This document shows, in pieces, positions 46,116 to 55,177 of a stretch of DNA of 64,000 nt. Location: assembly GCA_965221445.1 (NCBI GenBank), contig CBDCSF010000013.1:2108001-2172000 (forward strand). The letters are read 5' to 3'. The position numbers and the translations under genes were made by a program. Position 1 is the stretch's first letter. Each line of letters begins with the position of its first letter. The stretch is from MPNP01 sp965221445. Lineage in GTDB: Bacteria > Pseudomonadota > Alphaproteobacteria > Rhodobacterales > Rhodobacteraceae. The notes under the pieces were generated by a model that was not told where the DNA came from, did not search any database, and worked only from the letters and a program-made list of their open reading frames with translations.

Positions 46116-46922
46116 ATGATTACTGAGGAATTGCTGACATTCACAAGGGATAAGTTACTTCACAAAGCCGATGAAGTCATCAGAGACTCCTATAAGGACT
46201 ATTGTGAAGGCGCAGATATCGATATTCAAACCAAATCAGACAATACACCCGCAACCAGAGCTGATCGGGAGGCAGAAGAGGTATTGCGGACCACGATATT
46301 AACAAAATATTCAGACCATGGAATCCAGGGAGAGGAATTTGGATCCTTTCATCCAGACGCTGACTGGATATGGGTGCTGGATCCTTTGGATGGTACGAGG
46401 GAGTTTCTGGCAAAGAGAGCAGGCAATTTTGGAACCTTGATAGGATTATTATTTAAGGGTGAAGCTTGCTTAGGTGCAATCAGTGATCCAGTTACCCGAA
46501 AACATTGGCTTTCAGACAAGGGGAAAGTAATTGTGAGGACTGAAAGGTTGGAAAAGAGTATAGTTGCTTGCACCAACCCAGAAGGTATGTTTGAGTCGAC
46601 CGAATTGAGGCGAGGGATCGAAAAGGTACAGAAAAAGGCACTGGAAATCAAAACCGATCTGAATTGTATTGGCTTTGCCGGTGTTGTGGATGGAGATTTT
46701 GATGCTGCAATCGAAAACGACCTGAAAGCCCATGACATAATACCCCTGTTGCCAATTATGTTGAATGCCGGTTTGGTTGTCGTTGATCTTTCTGGTATTG
46801 ATTATGCAACCTATAGGTTTGACACCGAAGATGCATTTACCAACAGATATGGAGTTATCGTAGCCTCCAACCCAACGTTGGCCAAGGAGATTCTGAACTC
46901 TTTTCAGAAGGAGGTAAACTGA
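46116..46922 (+). CDS. hisN: Inositol-monophosphatase-type histidinol-phosphatase HisN
   Basis: 268 residues. The IMPase-fold metal site is complete: TRADREAEEVL, GEEFGSFH, VLDPLDGTREF, and the last ligand in KAHDIIPLLPIMLNAGLVV, which follows the HisN pattern D-I-x-x-L-x-P-I more than that of true inositol phosphatases. It would dephosphorylate histidinol phosphate. Its place between hisG and hisC-hisB supports that job. Its last base overlaps the ATG of hisCB, so it is translationally coupled. A 141-bp gap separates it from hisG. Confidence 0.85.
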   Translation: MITEELLTFTRDKLLHKADEVIRDSYKDYCEGADIDIQTKSDNTPATRADREAEEVLRTTILTKYSDHGIQGEEFGSFHPDADWIWVLDPLDGTREFLAKRAGNFGTLIGLLFKGEACLGAISDPVTRKHWLSDKGKVIVRTERLEKSIVACTNPEGMFESTELRRGIEKVQKKALEIKTDLNCIGFAGVVDGDFDAAIENDLKAHDIIPLLPIMLNAGLVVVDLSGIDYATYRFDTEDAFTNRYGVIVASNPTLAKEILNSFQKEVN

Positions 46923-48592
46923 TGTCAATACTGAATCGTGCTCGCCCAGACATTATAGCCATGAAAGGTTATTCCTCGGCCCGAAAGTTACACGCGAAAA
47001 AAACAGGTACAATATATCTGGATGCAAATGAATGCCCTTTTGAACCCTTGGTTGGAAGAGAGGGACTGTCTCGTTACCCGGATCAACAGCCAGAAGAATT
47101 GGTTAAGGCTCTCAGCAGACTCTATGACGTATCTTCACGTAATTTGATGGTTGCCCGTGGTGCCGATGAAGTTATTGATGTTCTCGTAAGAACTTTCTGT
47201 TTATCGAATGTTGACAACATAATCATCAGCCCACCTACTTTTGCCATGTATGAGCATTCCGCAATTTTGCATGGTATCGAAACAAGAAAGGCACAGTTGG
47301 TGAATGAATTCAGGGTTGATGTAGATGGTATAAACCAATTATCCGACGACAATACCAAAATTATCTTTACTTGCTCGCCCAACAATCCAACTGCCAATCT
47401 AATGGATGCCGATGGCATTATAGAGTTGTGCCAGAAATTTGCTGATAGAGCCTTGGTGGTAGTTGATGAAACCTATATCGAATTTTCCGATTGTGATAGT
47501 TTTGTTTCTAAATTGGAGAGCTTTGATAATCTTGTCGTTGTTCGGACACTGTCCAAGTCTTTCGCTGCTGCAGGATTAAGATGTGGAGTTGCTTTGGCCA
47601 ATTCTGGGGTAATTGAATTATTACTCAAACTACTCCCACCGTACCCGTTACCAGCTCCTGTTGTACAATCTGCGGTTCAATTGTTGACGCCAAAAAATCT
47701 TGAACGTCTTGCCAAAAAGAGGGCTGAACTACTTGCAATTAAAGAGGAGTATATAAGCAAACTTCAAGCCCTTGATGAGGTAGAAGAAGTACTTCCATCA
47801 CAGGCCAACTTTGTCCTATTACGTGTCCAGGATGCCAAGAAGTTTGTTGATAAGTGTCTGAAGGGTAACATTATCGTTCGAGATCAGTCAAAACAAACCG
47901 GCCTTGAAAATAGTATTCGGGTTGCAATCGGGAGCCGATCCGAAATGGACCGACTTATTGGAGTCCTGAATGGAGATTTGCCCGAAAATCCCGTAAATGA
48001 TCGTGTTGCAGCAGTTACGAGAAACACCAACGAAACCAGAATTTCAGTTCATACTGATCTGGACAGTACACAGCCGATCTCAATAGATACAGGTCTACCA
48101 TTCCTGGATCACATGCTTGAGCAAGTTGCCAGACATGGAGGATTTTCTTTGGAACTTGAATGCCAGGGTGATATGGAAGTGGAAGCACATCACTCAGTAG
48201 AGGATTGTGCTATCGCCCTTGGTGAAACCTTAAGGAAGGCACTTGGGGACAAGAGAGGAATAGGCCGATATGGTTCGTTTGAAGTCATTTTGCCAATGGA
48301 TGAAGCACAGGCTAAGGTGGCATTGGATATTGGTGGCAGATCCTACCTTCGTTTTGAAGGCAACTTTCCAGACGCTTATGTTGGCAATAAAGACAACCCA
48401 CTTCCCATTGACATGATTGAGCATGTATTTCGCTCTTTGGCTGAAAACCTACAGGCAACGATCCACATTTCCGTTTCCGGTGAAAACACCCACCACATGG
48501 TGGAAACCTGCTTCAAGGGATTAGGACGAGCTCTAAGACAGGCTATCCACAGACAAGGTAGGGATCTTCCAAGCACCAAAGGGGTGTTATGA
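46922..48592 (+). CDS. Fused histidinol-phosphate aminotransferase / imidazoleglycerol-phosphate dehydratase (HisC-HisB)
   Basis: 556 residues, one uninterrupted frame. Residues 1-~355 are HisC: IYLDANECPFEP, FTCSPNNPTANL, VVDETYIEF, and the PLP lysine in RTLSKSFAAAGLRCG. Residues ~360-556 are HisB (dehydratase): TNETRISVHTDLD, TGLPFLDHMLEQVARHGG, EAHHSVEDCAIALGETL, ENTHHMVETCFKGLGRAL, with the metal-binding histidines. Both halves have their normal lengths (~355 and ~195), so neither looks decayed. No stop or frame change is present at the junction near 48000. The fusion couples steps 6 and 7 of the pathway in non-adjacent order around HisH. It overlaps hisH by 4 bp. Confidence 0.93.
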   Translation: MSILNRARPDIIAMKGYSSARKLHAKKTGTIYLDANECPFEPLVGREGLSRYPDQQPEELVKALSRLYDVSSRNLMVARGADEVIDVLVRTFCLSNVDNIIISPPTFAMYEHSAILHGIETRKAQLVNEFRVDVDGINQLSDDNTKIIFTCSPNNPTANLMDADGIIELCQKFADRALVVVDETYIEFSDCDSFVSKLESFDNLVVVRTLSKSFAAAGLRCGVALANSGVIELLLKLLPPYPLPAPVVQSAVQLLTPKNLERLAKKRAELLAIKEEYISKLQALDEVEEVLPSQANFVLLRVQDAKKFVDKCLKGNIIVRDQSKQTGLENSIRVAIGSRSEMDRLIGVLNGDLPENPVNDRVAAVTRNTNETRISVHTDLDSTQPISIDTGLPFLDHMLEQVARHGGFSLELECQGDMEVEAHHSVEDCAIALGETLRKALGDKRGIGRYGSFEVILPMDEAQAKVALDIGGRSYLRFEGNFPDAYVGNKDNPLPIDMIEHVFRSLAENLQATIHISVSGENTHHMVETCFKGLGRALRQAIHRQGRDLPSTKGVL

Positions 48593-49182
48593 TTGCAGTC
48601 ATTGATAGTTGTGGTTCAAACATCACTTCGGTTCTTTTTGCCCTCCAGAGACTTGGTGTTGAAGCAACACTCACCTCGAATCCTGATGAAATCCAAAAGG
48701 CTGAGCGCGTCATTCTACCAGGAGTAGGTGCTGCCGGCTCCGCCATGGAAAAATTGAAGGAACAGGAACTAACCCAATGCATTACTTCACTTACACAACC
48801 GGTTCTTGGGATATGTGTAGGCATGCAACTCCTTTTTAGCTATTCAGAAGAAGGATACGCTAAACTTTTGAATATCATTCCTGGTGAGATCAAGCATTTC
48901 ACTCCAGGAAAGGACAAAACAATTCCTCACATGGGTTGGAACAGTGTCACGTTTCGTAATGACCATCCTTTGGTCAAGGGGTTACCTGACAACAGTTATT
49001 TCTATTTTGTACACAGCTATTACCCTGATGTGAGTTCTTACACTATTGGTGAATGCAATTACGGGGATCATTTCTCGGCTATTGTTGCCAAGGAAAACTT
49101 CATGGGATGTCAGTTTCATCCCGAGCGTTCCAGTAAATCCGGATCTATGATCCTCAAGAACTTTTTGGAGATCCCGGCATGA
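48589..49182 (+). CDS. hisH: Imidazole glycerol phosphate synthase subunit HisH
   Basis: 197 residues, the glutaminase subunit that feeds ammonia to HisF. The class I amidotransferase triad is present: the nucleophilic Cys in LGICVGMQLLF, and the His and Glu in QFHPERSSKSG. IPHMGWNSV is another HisH signature. Start overlaps hisCB by 4 bp and end overlaps hisA by 4 bp. Confidence 0.97.
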   Translation: MIAVIDSCGSNITSVLFALQRLGVEATLTSNPDEIQKAERVILPGVGAAGSAMEKLKEQELTQCITSLTQPVLGICVGMQLLFSYSEEGYAKLLNIIPGEIKHFTPGKDKTIPHMGWNSVTFRNDHPLVKGLPDNSYFYFVHSYYPDVSSYTIGECNYGDHFSAIVAKENFMGCQFHPERSSKSGSMILKNFLEIPA

Positions 49183-49901
49183 TTGTCTATCCTGCGATTG
49201 ATGTCATGGACGGGAAGTGTGTTCGGCTTTACAAGGGGGATTTTGGGAAGCAAACGACATACAGCAACTCACCCGAAGAGGTTGCAATAAAATTCCGAAG
49301 TCAAGGGGCAGAATGGTTGCACTTAATTGACCTTGATGGCGCACGATCCCCGGATAATAGGCAATTGAATATCATTGAAAAAATTGTCCAGAAAAGCGAA
49401 ATGCAGGTTCAAACAGGCGGGGGTATTCGATCGGTTGAGGAAGTTGCCAATCTGCTGTCTATAGGGGTCAGTCGTGTCATAATTGGATCCATGGCGACCA
49501 AGGAACCAGAACTTGTAAAGGGTATGTTTACTAAATTTGGACCAGAGAAAATCTGCCTGGCTGCAGATGTACAGACCCGTGATGATGAATACTTTGTAGC
49601 TGTGTCAGGATGGCAGGAGCTTAGTACGATCCCTTTGAGATCATTTATCAATGATTATCTACAGGTTGGCCTCAAGCATGTTTTGTGTACAGATATATCC
49701 CGGGATGGTACTTTGCAGGGATGTAATGTGGGCCTATGCAATTCAATTCAGGACGAGTTTCCAGGAATTGCCCTTCAAGCTTCAGGAGGTGTCGGTTCTC
49801 TATATGACCTTCGAGAATTGAAGACTTCCGGTGTCATTGTTGGTAAGGCTTTGTACGAAGGCAACTTTACCCTGGCAGAAGCCTTGGAGGTTGTATGTTG
49901 A
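49179..49901 (+). CDS. hisA: Phosphoribosylformimino-5-aminoimidazole carboxamide ribotide isomerase HisA
   Basis: 240 residues, (beta/alpha)8 barrel. Start YPAIDVMDGKCVRLYKGDF holds the catalytic aspartate; WLHLIDLDGA, GGGIRSVEEV and DISRDGTLQG contain further barrel and phosphate-binding motifs, and QASGGVGSLYDL is the second phosphate loop. It performs the Amadori rearrangement before the HisHF reaction. Overlaps hisH and hisF by a few bases. Confidence 0.97.
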   Translation: MIVYPAIDVMDGKCVRLYKGDFGKQTTYSNSPEEVAIKFRSQGAEWLHLIDLDGARSPDNRQLNIIEKIVQKSEMQVQTGGGIRSVEEVANLLSIGVSRVIIGSMATKEPELVKGMFTKFGPEKICLAADVQTRDDEYFVAVSGWQELSTIPLRSFINDYLQVGLKHVLCTDISRDGTLQGCNVGLCNSIQDEFPGIALQASGGVGSLYDLRELKTSGVIVGKALYEGNFTLAEALEVVC

Positions 49902-50662
49902 CCAAACGCATTATCCCTTGTCTTGATGTTAAGGATGGACGGGTTGTTAAAGGTGTCCAATTCAGAAATCACAGGGATATGGGTGATATATTGGAGCATG
50001 CTCAGCGTTATGCAGAAGAAGGTGCCGATGAGTTGGTGTTTTATGACATTACTGCCAGCAGTGATGGACGTGTAGTTGATAAGGAGTGGGTACGGAAAGT
50101 TGCAAAAGTCATCGACATACCGTTTTGTGTCGCAGGAGGTATCAGAAACATTGAGGATGCTCGAAAAATCCTGAATGACGGCGCAGACAAAATATCAGTC
50201 AACTCTCCAGCTTTGGAATTCCCTGGTTTTATAACCCAACTAGCCCAAGCTTTTGGTACTCAATGTGTAGTTGTAGGGATCGATAGTCTTCATGAAAATG
50301 GACACTACATTGTACATCAATATACAGGTGACGAGGAAAAAACCATCAAGACAAGCCGTGACACCATGGTTTGGGCTAAAAGAGTTCAAGAGCTAGGAGC
50401 AGGTGAAATTGTTCTTAATTGTATGAACCAGGATGGGGTTAGAAAAGGGTACGATATTAAACAGCTCCAGGCAATCAGGGATGCCATTACCATTCCTGTC
50501 ATAGCCTCTGGTGGGGCAGGCAAGGAGGAGCATTTCTCTGAGGTGTTTGTACGGACAGGAGTAGATGGTGCCTTGGCAGCCTCAGTGTTTCATACCAGAC
50601 AGATTCACATTGCCGACTTGAAGGAATATCTGAGAATTCGAAATATACAGGTACGACTATGA
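49895..50662 (+). CDS. hisF: Imidazole glycerol phosphate synthase subunit HisF
   Basis: 255 residues, the cyclase subunit partner of HisH. Characteristic blocks are RIIPCLDVKDGRVVKGVQF at the start, DELVFYDITASSDGR, VAGGIRNIEDA, GAGEIVLNCMNQDGVRKGYD with the catalytic aspartate, and IASGGAGKEEHF. The start lies 7 bp inside hisA and its end overlaps hisI by 4 bp, continuing the tight operon. Confidence 0.97.
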   Translation: MLTKRIIPCLDVKDGRVVKGVQFRNHRDMGDILEHAQRYAEEGADELVFYDITASSDGRVVDKEWVRKVAKVIDIPFCVAGGIRNIEDARKILNDGADKISVNSPALEFPGFITQLAQAFGTQCVVVGIDSLHENGHYIVHQYTGDEEKTIKTSRDTMVWAKRVQELGAGEIVLNCMNQDGVRKGYDIKQLQAIRDAITIPVIASGGAGKEEHFSEVFVRTGVDGALAASVFHTRQIHIADLKEYLRIRNIQVRL

Positions 50663-51282
50663 TAAATGTAGCTGAAATCAATTGGAAAAAAGTATCTGGC
50701 TTGATACCGGCTATCATCCAGGATTCTGAAGACAATAGGGTTTTGATGTTGGGGTACATGGACCAGGAGGCCATTAAGACTACCCTGGAATCCGGTCATG
50801 TCACTTTTTATTCACGCACACGCCAAGCACTCTGGACGAAGGGCGAGACTTCAGGCAATTACCTGAATTATGTTTCAAGCGAATTGGATTGTGATGGGGA
50901 CACACTTCTTATCAAAGCCATACCTGTCGGTCCTGTCTGTCATAAAGGCAACCAGACATGTTTTAATGACAAAACAGCCTTGTCGTTGGAAATATTAAAC
51001 CATTTAACGGAACTTATCCGACAACGAAATCAGGATCGTCCCAAAGGTAGTTACACAACCAAACTATTCAAAAAAGGTCCCTACGGGATAGCCCAGAAAG
51101 TTGGTGAAGAGGGAGTTGAGTTATCCTTGGCCAAGGTCAAGGAGGATGAGACAGAAATCCTGAACGAAGCAGCTGATCTTATGTTTCACATAATGGTACT
51201 TCTGGAAAGCTGTAACCTTTCTTTAGGTGATGTGTGTGAAATCCTGTCAGAAAGGCACAGGAAAACCAACCCAGAGGGTTAA
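50659..51282 (+). CDS. hisI: Bifunctional phosphoribosyl-AMP cyclohydrolase / phosphoribosyl-ATP pyrophosphatase HisIE
   Basis: 207 residues combining two steps. HisI half (1-~115): LMLGYMDQEA, VTFYSRTRQALWTKGETSGN, the metal site DCDGDTLLIKA and the Zn-type GPVCHKGNQTCF. HisE half (~120-207): TTKLFKKGPYGIAQKVGEEGVELSLA and EAADLMFHIMVLLE. The fused form is typical of Gammaproteobacteria and Bacteroidetes, less so of Alphaproteobacteria. Last gene of the his operon. Confidence 0.96.
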   Translation: MINVAEINWKKVSGLIPAIIQDSEDNRVLMLGYMDQEAIKTTLESGHVTFYSRTRQALWTKGETSGNYLNYVSSELDCDGDTLLIKAIPVGPVCHKGNQTCFNDKTALSLEILNHLTELIRQRNQDRPKGSYTTKLFKKGPYGIAQKVGEEGVELSLAKVKEDETEILNEAADLMFHIMVLLESCNLSLGDVCEILSERHRKTNPEG

Positions 51283-51437
51283 CAGAAATCAAGTTCACTT
51301 CAAGTTTGGGGTTAAATTTCTGCTTGGAATTACTGGTTTGCAGGTTTTCCTCCCGGCGATCTGTTTATTTCTTTTCAGTTGCGGTAAAGGAGGTACCTAC
51401 AAGTTTCAAACCGACTTTAAATTGGGATACCTGACCA

Positions 51438-53213
51438 GTGAATTTTTTCCTTCGTTTGATTTCATTAATCTTTTTGAGCTTACTTGGCATTCCAGTTGTG
51501 GCCATTATCGGGGTTTTGGCAGTCGGTATTTTTGTAGGCATCAGTGACTCAGAATCTTCAATACCAGTTTATGTCACGCTAGGGTTTTGTCTTCTATTGT
51601 GGGGATATTGGATAAGATTTATTTATAAACCATTGTTTAAGAACGATCAGAAGCCAATTCCGGATCAAACAACTGAGGTTGTTGAAAGGTTTGACAGTTT
51701 TCTAAAGGAAGAAGTCGTGCATGAACCTACCACAAGAACCAGCTCGGTAGTTGAAACAAATATCCATACAAAGAAAAGGGACATTAGTCAACGGGGTGCA
51801 AAAAAAGGTGGTAGAGGATGGTTATGGTTAGGCTTCATAACTATCGTGATTATTGTCATACTGAATGACGATACCACCAATGAATTGTACTTAGTTGAAA
51901 GTATGGAAAGTTCTGCTGATCATGCCAAGCTATCGGTCGTTTCTGTGTTGCTCGTTCCTTTTATCATCACTGTAATAATTCACTTATTATGGCCTCGCCA
52001 CCCCGTAAAGGCAGTAGATTTGAATGATAATGAATTATCTAAACCAGATATTGCTAGCACTAATAATTCGCATGAAAGTTTAGACCATGACTACAAGGAG
52101 AAATTAGCCATTTACGAAAAACTTCGCCAACAGATCGCAGTTTATGATGAAAAACTATCATTCATTGAGCTGGGGGTTTATGAACCACATTTCGATTTTG
52201 GTGACAGCGAACAATACAAAGTTGAAATTACAAAAGTGAGAGTAAAGCAGAAAACCATGATTACCTCCAAACAAAGTTGCGACTATCCTGACAATATGAC
52301 ACTTGACGGAAGTCTGGCCAAGGGTAAAGCCATGATGAATCGCCAGATGCGGTTGACGATGCGTGCCTTTAATAATGAATGTGAAGCCACCATTGCGAAT
52401 ACTCGTTGGAACAATGTCGTAGCAATGGAAAAACGCATCCTAAATTCTGCCAAACAGATCAATGCTGCGAATGAGTCCTTAGGACTTAGTATCACTGATG
52501 AGTATATTTCATTGAAGTTGGAAGAGCTATATTTAACCCATGAATACAGAGAACAACAGAAAGTCGAAAAAGACGAGAGAGCTGAACGTGCAAGGCAAGA
52601 ACGGGAGGAAAAAGCCTTATTTAAAGCTGCTGAGAAGGCCGAAAGGAAGGAAGCCGAGCAACTTGAAGCATTAGAGAAGGCTAGAGCTGAGGCTGAAGCT
52701 GGAACTGCTACAGATGAGATGTTGCAAAGGATAGCGGATTTGGAAAAAGAACTTGAAGAAGCTCATGCAGAAACAGAACGTGCCCAATCCATGGCACAAC
52801 AAACAAAGTCTGGCTATGTATATATTATTTCTAATGTCGGTGCCTTCGGTGAAGAAATTGTCAAAATCGGTCTTACTAGACGCCTGAACCCTGATGATAG
52901 AGTGAAAGAACTAAGCGATGCCTCCGTACCTTTCAGTTTTGATACACATGCAATGATATACTCTGATGATGCCCCAAACCTGGAGACAGCTTTACACAGA
53001 GAATTTTCTGACCGCCGTGTCAATATGGCTAACTTGCGTAAGGAATTTTTCAGGGTCTCACTTGATGAAGTGGAAATAGCGGTCCAAAAACTAGCTCCAG
53101 AAGCATCCTTTTTTAAAAATAGAGAAGCTCAGGAATGGTATGAAACATTGGCACGCCGAAATGAGTTGTTTGAAGAGGATGAGGACGGGTTCCCAGCAAG
53201 TTTAGCAACCTGA
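51438..53213 (+). CDS. Membrane-anchored DUF4041 / GIY-YIG (T5orf172) domain protein
   Basis: 591 residues from a GTG start. Residues 1-~65 carry two membrane helices, and ~128-195 two more (WLWLGFITIVIIVILN; VSVLLVPFIITVIIHLLW). Residues ~225-390 are the coiled DUF4041 domain (KVRVKQKTMITSKQSCDYP ... MRLTMRAFNNECEATIANTRWNN), ending in a long Glu/Lys/Ala-rich coil. The C-terminus (~455-555) is a GIY-YIG-like T5orf172 domain (GYVYIISN, EEIVKIGLTRR, ALHREFSDRRVN, KEFFRV), with the Y-x-Y and R residues of the active site. Known relatives are mostly soluble and phage- or island-borne; the membrane anchor is unusual. Confidence 0.8.
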   Translation: MNFFLRLISLIFLSLLGIPVVAIIGVLAVGIFVGISDSESSIPVYVTLGFCLLLWGYWIRFIYKPLFKNDQKPIPDQTTEVVERFDSFLKEEVVHEPTTRTSSVVETNIHTKKRDISQRGAKKGGRGWLWLGFITIVIIVILNDDTTNELYLVESMESSADHAKLSVVSVLLVPFIITVIIHLLWPRHPVKAVDLNDNELSKPDIASTNNSHESLDHDYKEKLAIYEKLRQQIAVYDEKLSFIELGVYEPHFDFGDSEQYKVEITKVRVKQKTMITSKQSCDYPDNMTLDGSLAKGKAMMNRQMRLTMRAFNNECEATIANTRWNNVVAMEKRILNSAKQINAANESLGLSITDEYISLKLEELYLTHEYREQQKVEKDERAERARQEREEKALFKAAEKAERKEAEQLEALEKARAEAEAGTATDEMLQRIADLEKELEEAHAETERAQSMAQQTKSGYVYIISNVGAFGEEIVKIGLTRRLNPDDRVKELSDASVPFSFDTHAMIYSDDAPNLETALHREFSDRRVNMANLRKEFFRVSLDEVEIAVQKLAPEASFFKNREAQEWYETLARRNELFEEDEDGFPASLAT

Positions 53214-53718
53214 ATTTAACTGATTCCCTGTTTGTTCACTTTTAACCAAACCAGCATAACATCCTTTGGTATAAAAATGTATGTTGTTTACAGAGAAACG
53301 GGTAATTCCAGAACAATATTTCCCATCTATTTGTCTTTATAATCGAAAGTGAATGAGAGAAAAGGTCAAACGTCATTTCCTATTTTTTTTAGTTGCACTA
53401 AACGTAAATGATTGTTTGGATTTATAATTACATTATTGTAGTTATTATATGGTTTTGAAACGAAGTAAGAGAAATAACATAACCAGGCCGGATATGTTCA
53501 AGTCTGCCCCAGGATTTGAAGACAGAAAATTGATTTTTCATGGTCTGAATATTTATCCTGAGACTTATTTAAATAGGTAAGAATTTCATGGGAGGGGGTA
53601 TCTGTCTCAAGCTACCCTATCAAAGATCTTATATCCAGAATAAGTATACTTGAGCATAAAGGTTGGGAAATCCAAATTTACCCAATACAACCTAAGAATT
53701 GATGAGAAAGAAGAAAGC
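53214..53718. other. Intergenic stretch without a gene
   Basis: 505 AT-rich bases between the GIY-YIG gene and the first BrnA-like gene. A frame opening at 53650 only extends the BrnA-like gene upstream and has no ribosome site. Nothing else was recognised. Confidence 0.4.
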
Positions 53719-54066
53719 ATGACCAATAAAACAGTTAGGTATAATGCTGATGAAATACCAATAATCACACTGGAGCAATTGAAAAGACTAAAGAAACAGG
53801 AAGGTCAATCCGATGAAGAGATTGATACCAGTGATATTCCAGAGTTAACAGATGCTCAACTTTCTGAGATAAAACGTGGAATACTTTTCAAACCTATTAA
53901 AAAGCAAATTACCGCTCGCTTAGATGCTGATGTTCTTGATTGGTTAAAAATCGGAGGTAAAGGCTACCAGACCAGAATGAATAAAATTCTTCGTCATGCG
54001 ATGCAAACCTATACCTGGGAACAAATCAAGGAACTTCATTCTCTTGACGATAACGAGCAAGGGTGA
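53719..54066 (+). CDS. BrnA-like antitoxin (DUF4415), copy 1
   Basis: 115 residues from the ATG at 53719. The C-terminus KKQITARLDADVLDWLKIGG ... YQTRMNKILRHAM is the BrnA/DUF4415 ribbon-helix-helix domain. The N-terminus (VRYNADEIPIITLEQLKRLK, DTSDIPELTDAQ) is the disordered toxin-binding part. BrnA normally binds the BrnT RNase toxin and represses the operon; no brnT is found on either side. It is clearly paralogous to the gene 57 bp downstream. Confidence 0.8.
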   Translation: MTNKTVRYNADEIPIITLEQLKRLKKQEGQSDEEIDTSDIPELTDAQLSEIKRGILFKPIKKQITARLDADVLDWLKIGGKGYQTRMNKILRHAMQTYTWEQIKELHSLDDNEQG

Positions 54067-54123
54067 CGTATTGGCTTCTGGGCATTTACCCATCCCAACC
54101 AACCAGCAGAGAAAGATAAAGAA

Positions 54124-54477
54124 ATGAACAGGAAAATAGTAAGTTACACGATGGATACCATTCCTACGCTTACCATGAACGATTTGAAACGGCTTAGTGA
54201 ATTCAAGGATTTACCAGATGATCAGATAGATTATAGTGATATACCTGAATTGACTGATGAACAATTTGCCAAGAATGAACGGGGAGTATATTACCGACCA
54301 GTCAAAAAACGGATTACAGCACGTATAGACAAGGACATTCTTGCGTGGCTAAAGGCAGGAGGCAAGGGCTACCAAACCCGCATGAACAATATTCTGAGAC
54401 ATGCGATGCAGACCTACACTTGGGGACAAATAAAGGAACTGCATTCAGATGAGGATATTGAGCATCAATCTGTGTAA
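54124..54477 (+). CDS. BrnA-like antitoxin (DUF4415), copy 2
   Basis: 117 residues. It matches the preceding gene over its whole length: VSYTMDTIPTLTMNDLKRLS, DYSDIPELTDEQFAK, KKRITARIDKDILAWLKAGG, YQTRMNNILRHAMQTYTWGQIKELHS. The two are tandem duplicates with moderate divergence and an intact RHH fold in each. No toxin gene adjoins. As stand-alone RHH proteins they may act as anti-addiction factors or simple repressors. Confidence 0.8.
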   Translation: MNRKIVSYTMDTIPTLTMNDLKRLSEFKDLPDDQIDYSDIPELTDEQFAKNERGVYYRPVKKRITARIDKDILAWLKAGGKGYQTRMNNILRHAMQTYTWGQIKELHSDEDIEHQSV

Positions 54478-54610
54478 TAATTTTTGAAATTATCACCAAC
54501 GTTTCAATGTATTAATATTATTTCCCAAAATGACCTAATGTGCAAATGGCAGGCAAATAAAATCATCTGGGCTATATTTTGCATCACGTCTTTCTTATGG
54601 TGAATCATAG

Positions 54611-54921
54611 GGTTTTATTAACTCCGCCTTTTTAGCATCTGATATTAATCTTGATACTATAGAAATATGTAAGAGGAGAGTAAGAAGCCATAGATTTAGG
54701 CAATTAGTCCTGCCCGTATATCAAAACATGTGTGCTGTTTGTAACCTCTCCATGCAGTTATATCCACAACCCAGTTATCTTACACTTGAAGCAGCACATA
54801 TAAAGGCCGTTAGTTGCGAGGGGCCTGACAAAATCAGCAATGGATTATCCTTATGTTCAAACCACCATGCTTTTTTTGATAGCGGAGCGTTCACAATTTC
54901 CCCACACTCAAACAAATTTTA
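54611..54921 (+). pseudogene. HNH endonuclease gene, 5' part (interrupted by mobile element)
   Basis: From 54611 an open frame reads ICKRRVRSHRFRQLVLPVYQ, then the zinc-knuckle cysteines CAVC, then LEAAHIKAVSCEGPD and NGLSLCSNHHAFFDSGAF, which is the HNH motif of phage- and island-type restriction endonucleases. There is no start codon in this frame (TAG at 54608-54610), so the gene was already 5'-damaged or starts in another frame. The frame is cut at NKF by the element at 54922. The rest lies at 62304-62462 in the same frame. Confidence 0.8.
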
Positions 54922-54945
54922 GGTGCTTATATACCTGACTAGCCA
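54922..54945 (+). repeat. Left terminal inverted repeat of the IS1595-type element
   Basis: 24 bases identical to the complement of 62280-62303. Preceded by the AAATTTTA target copy. Begins GGTGC and ends AGCCA. Confidence 0.85.
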
Positions 54946-55177
54946 CTTTTCTCTGATTTTTCTACCTCCTTTTCCCTGAATAAGGCCATTGCGATAGCCT
55001 CTGCCCTCTGATGAATTTCATCTGGAATTTGATTATTATTGCTGCTTTCTTGTTCATTCTCATTTGTTTGTTGTTTCATAAAAATTCTCTTGTTTTATTG
55101 GTTGTTTAACTTGCTTGACCAATACCCCACCATGGTGTAAGGGATTGTTTGACCTTGAAATTCATAACGGAGTGATA

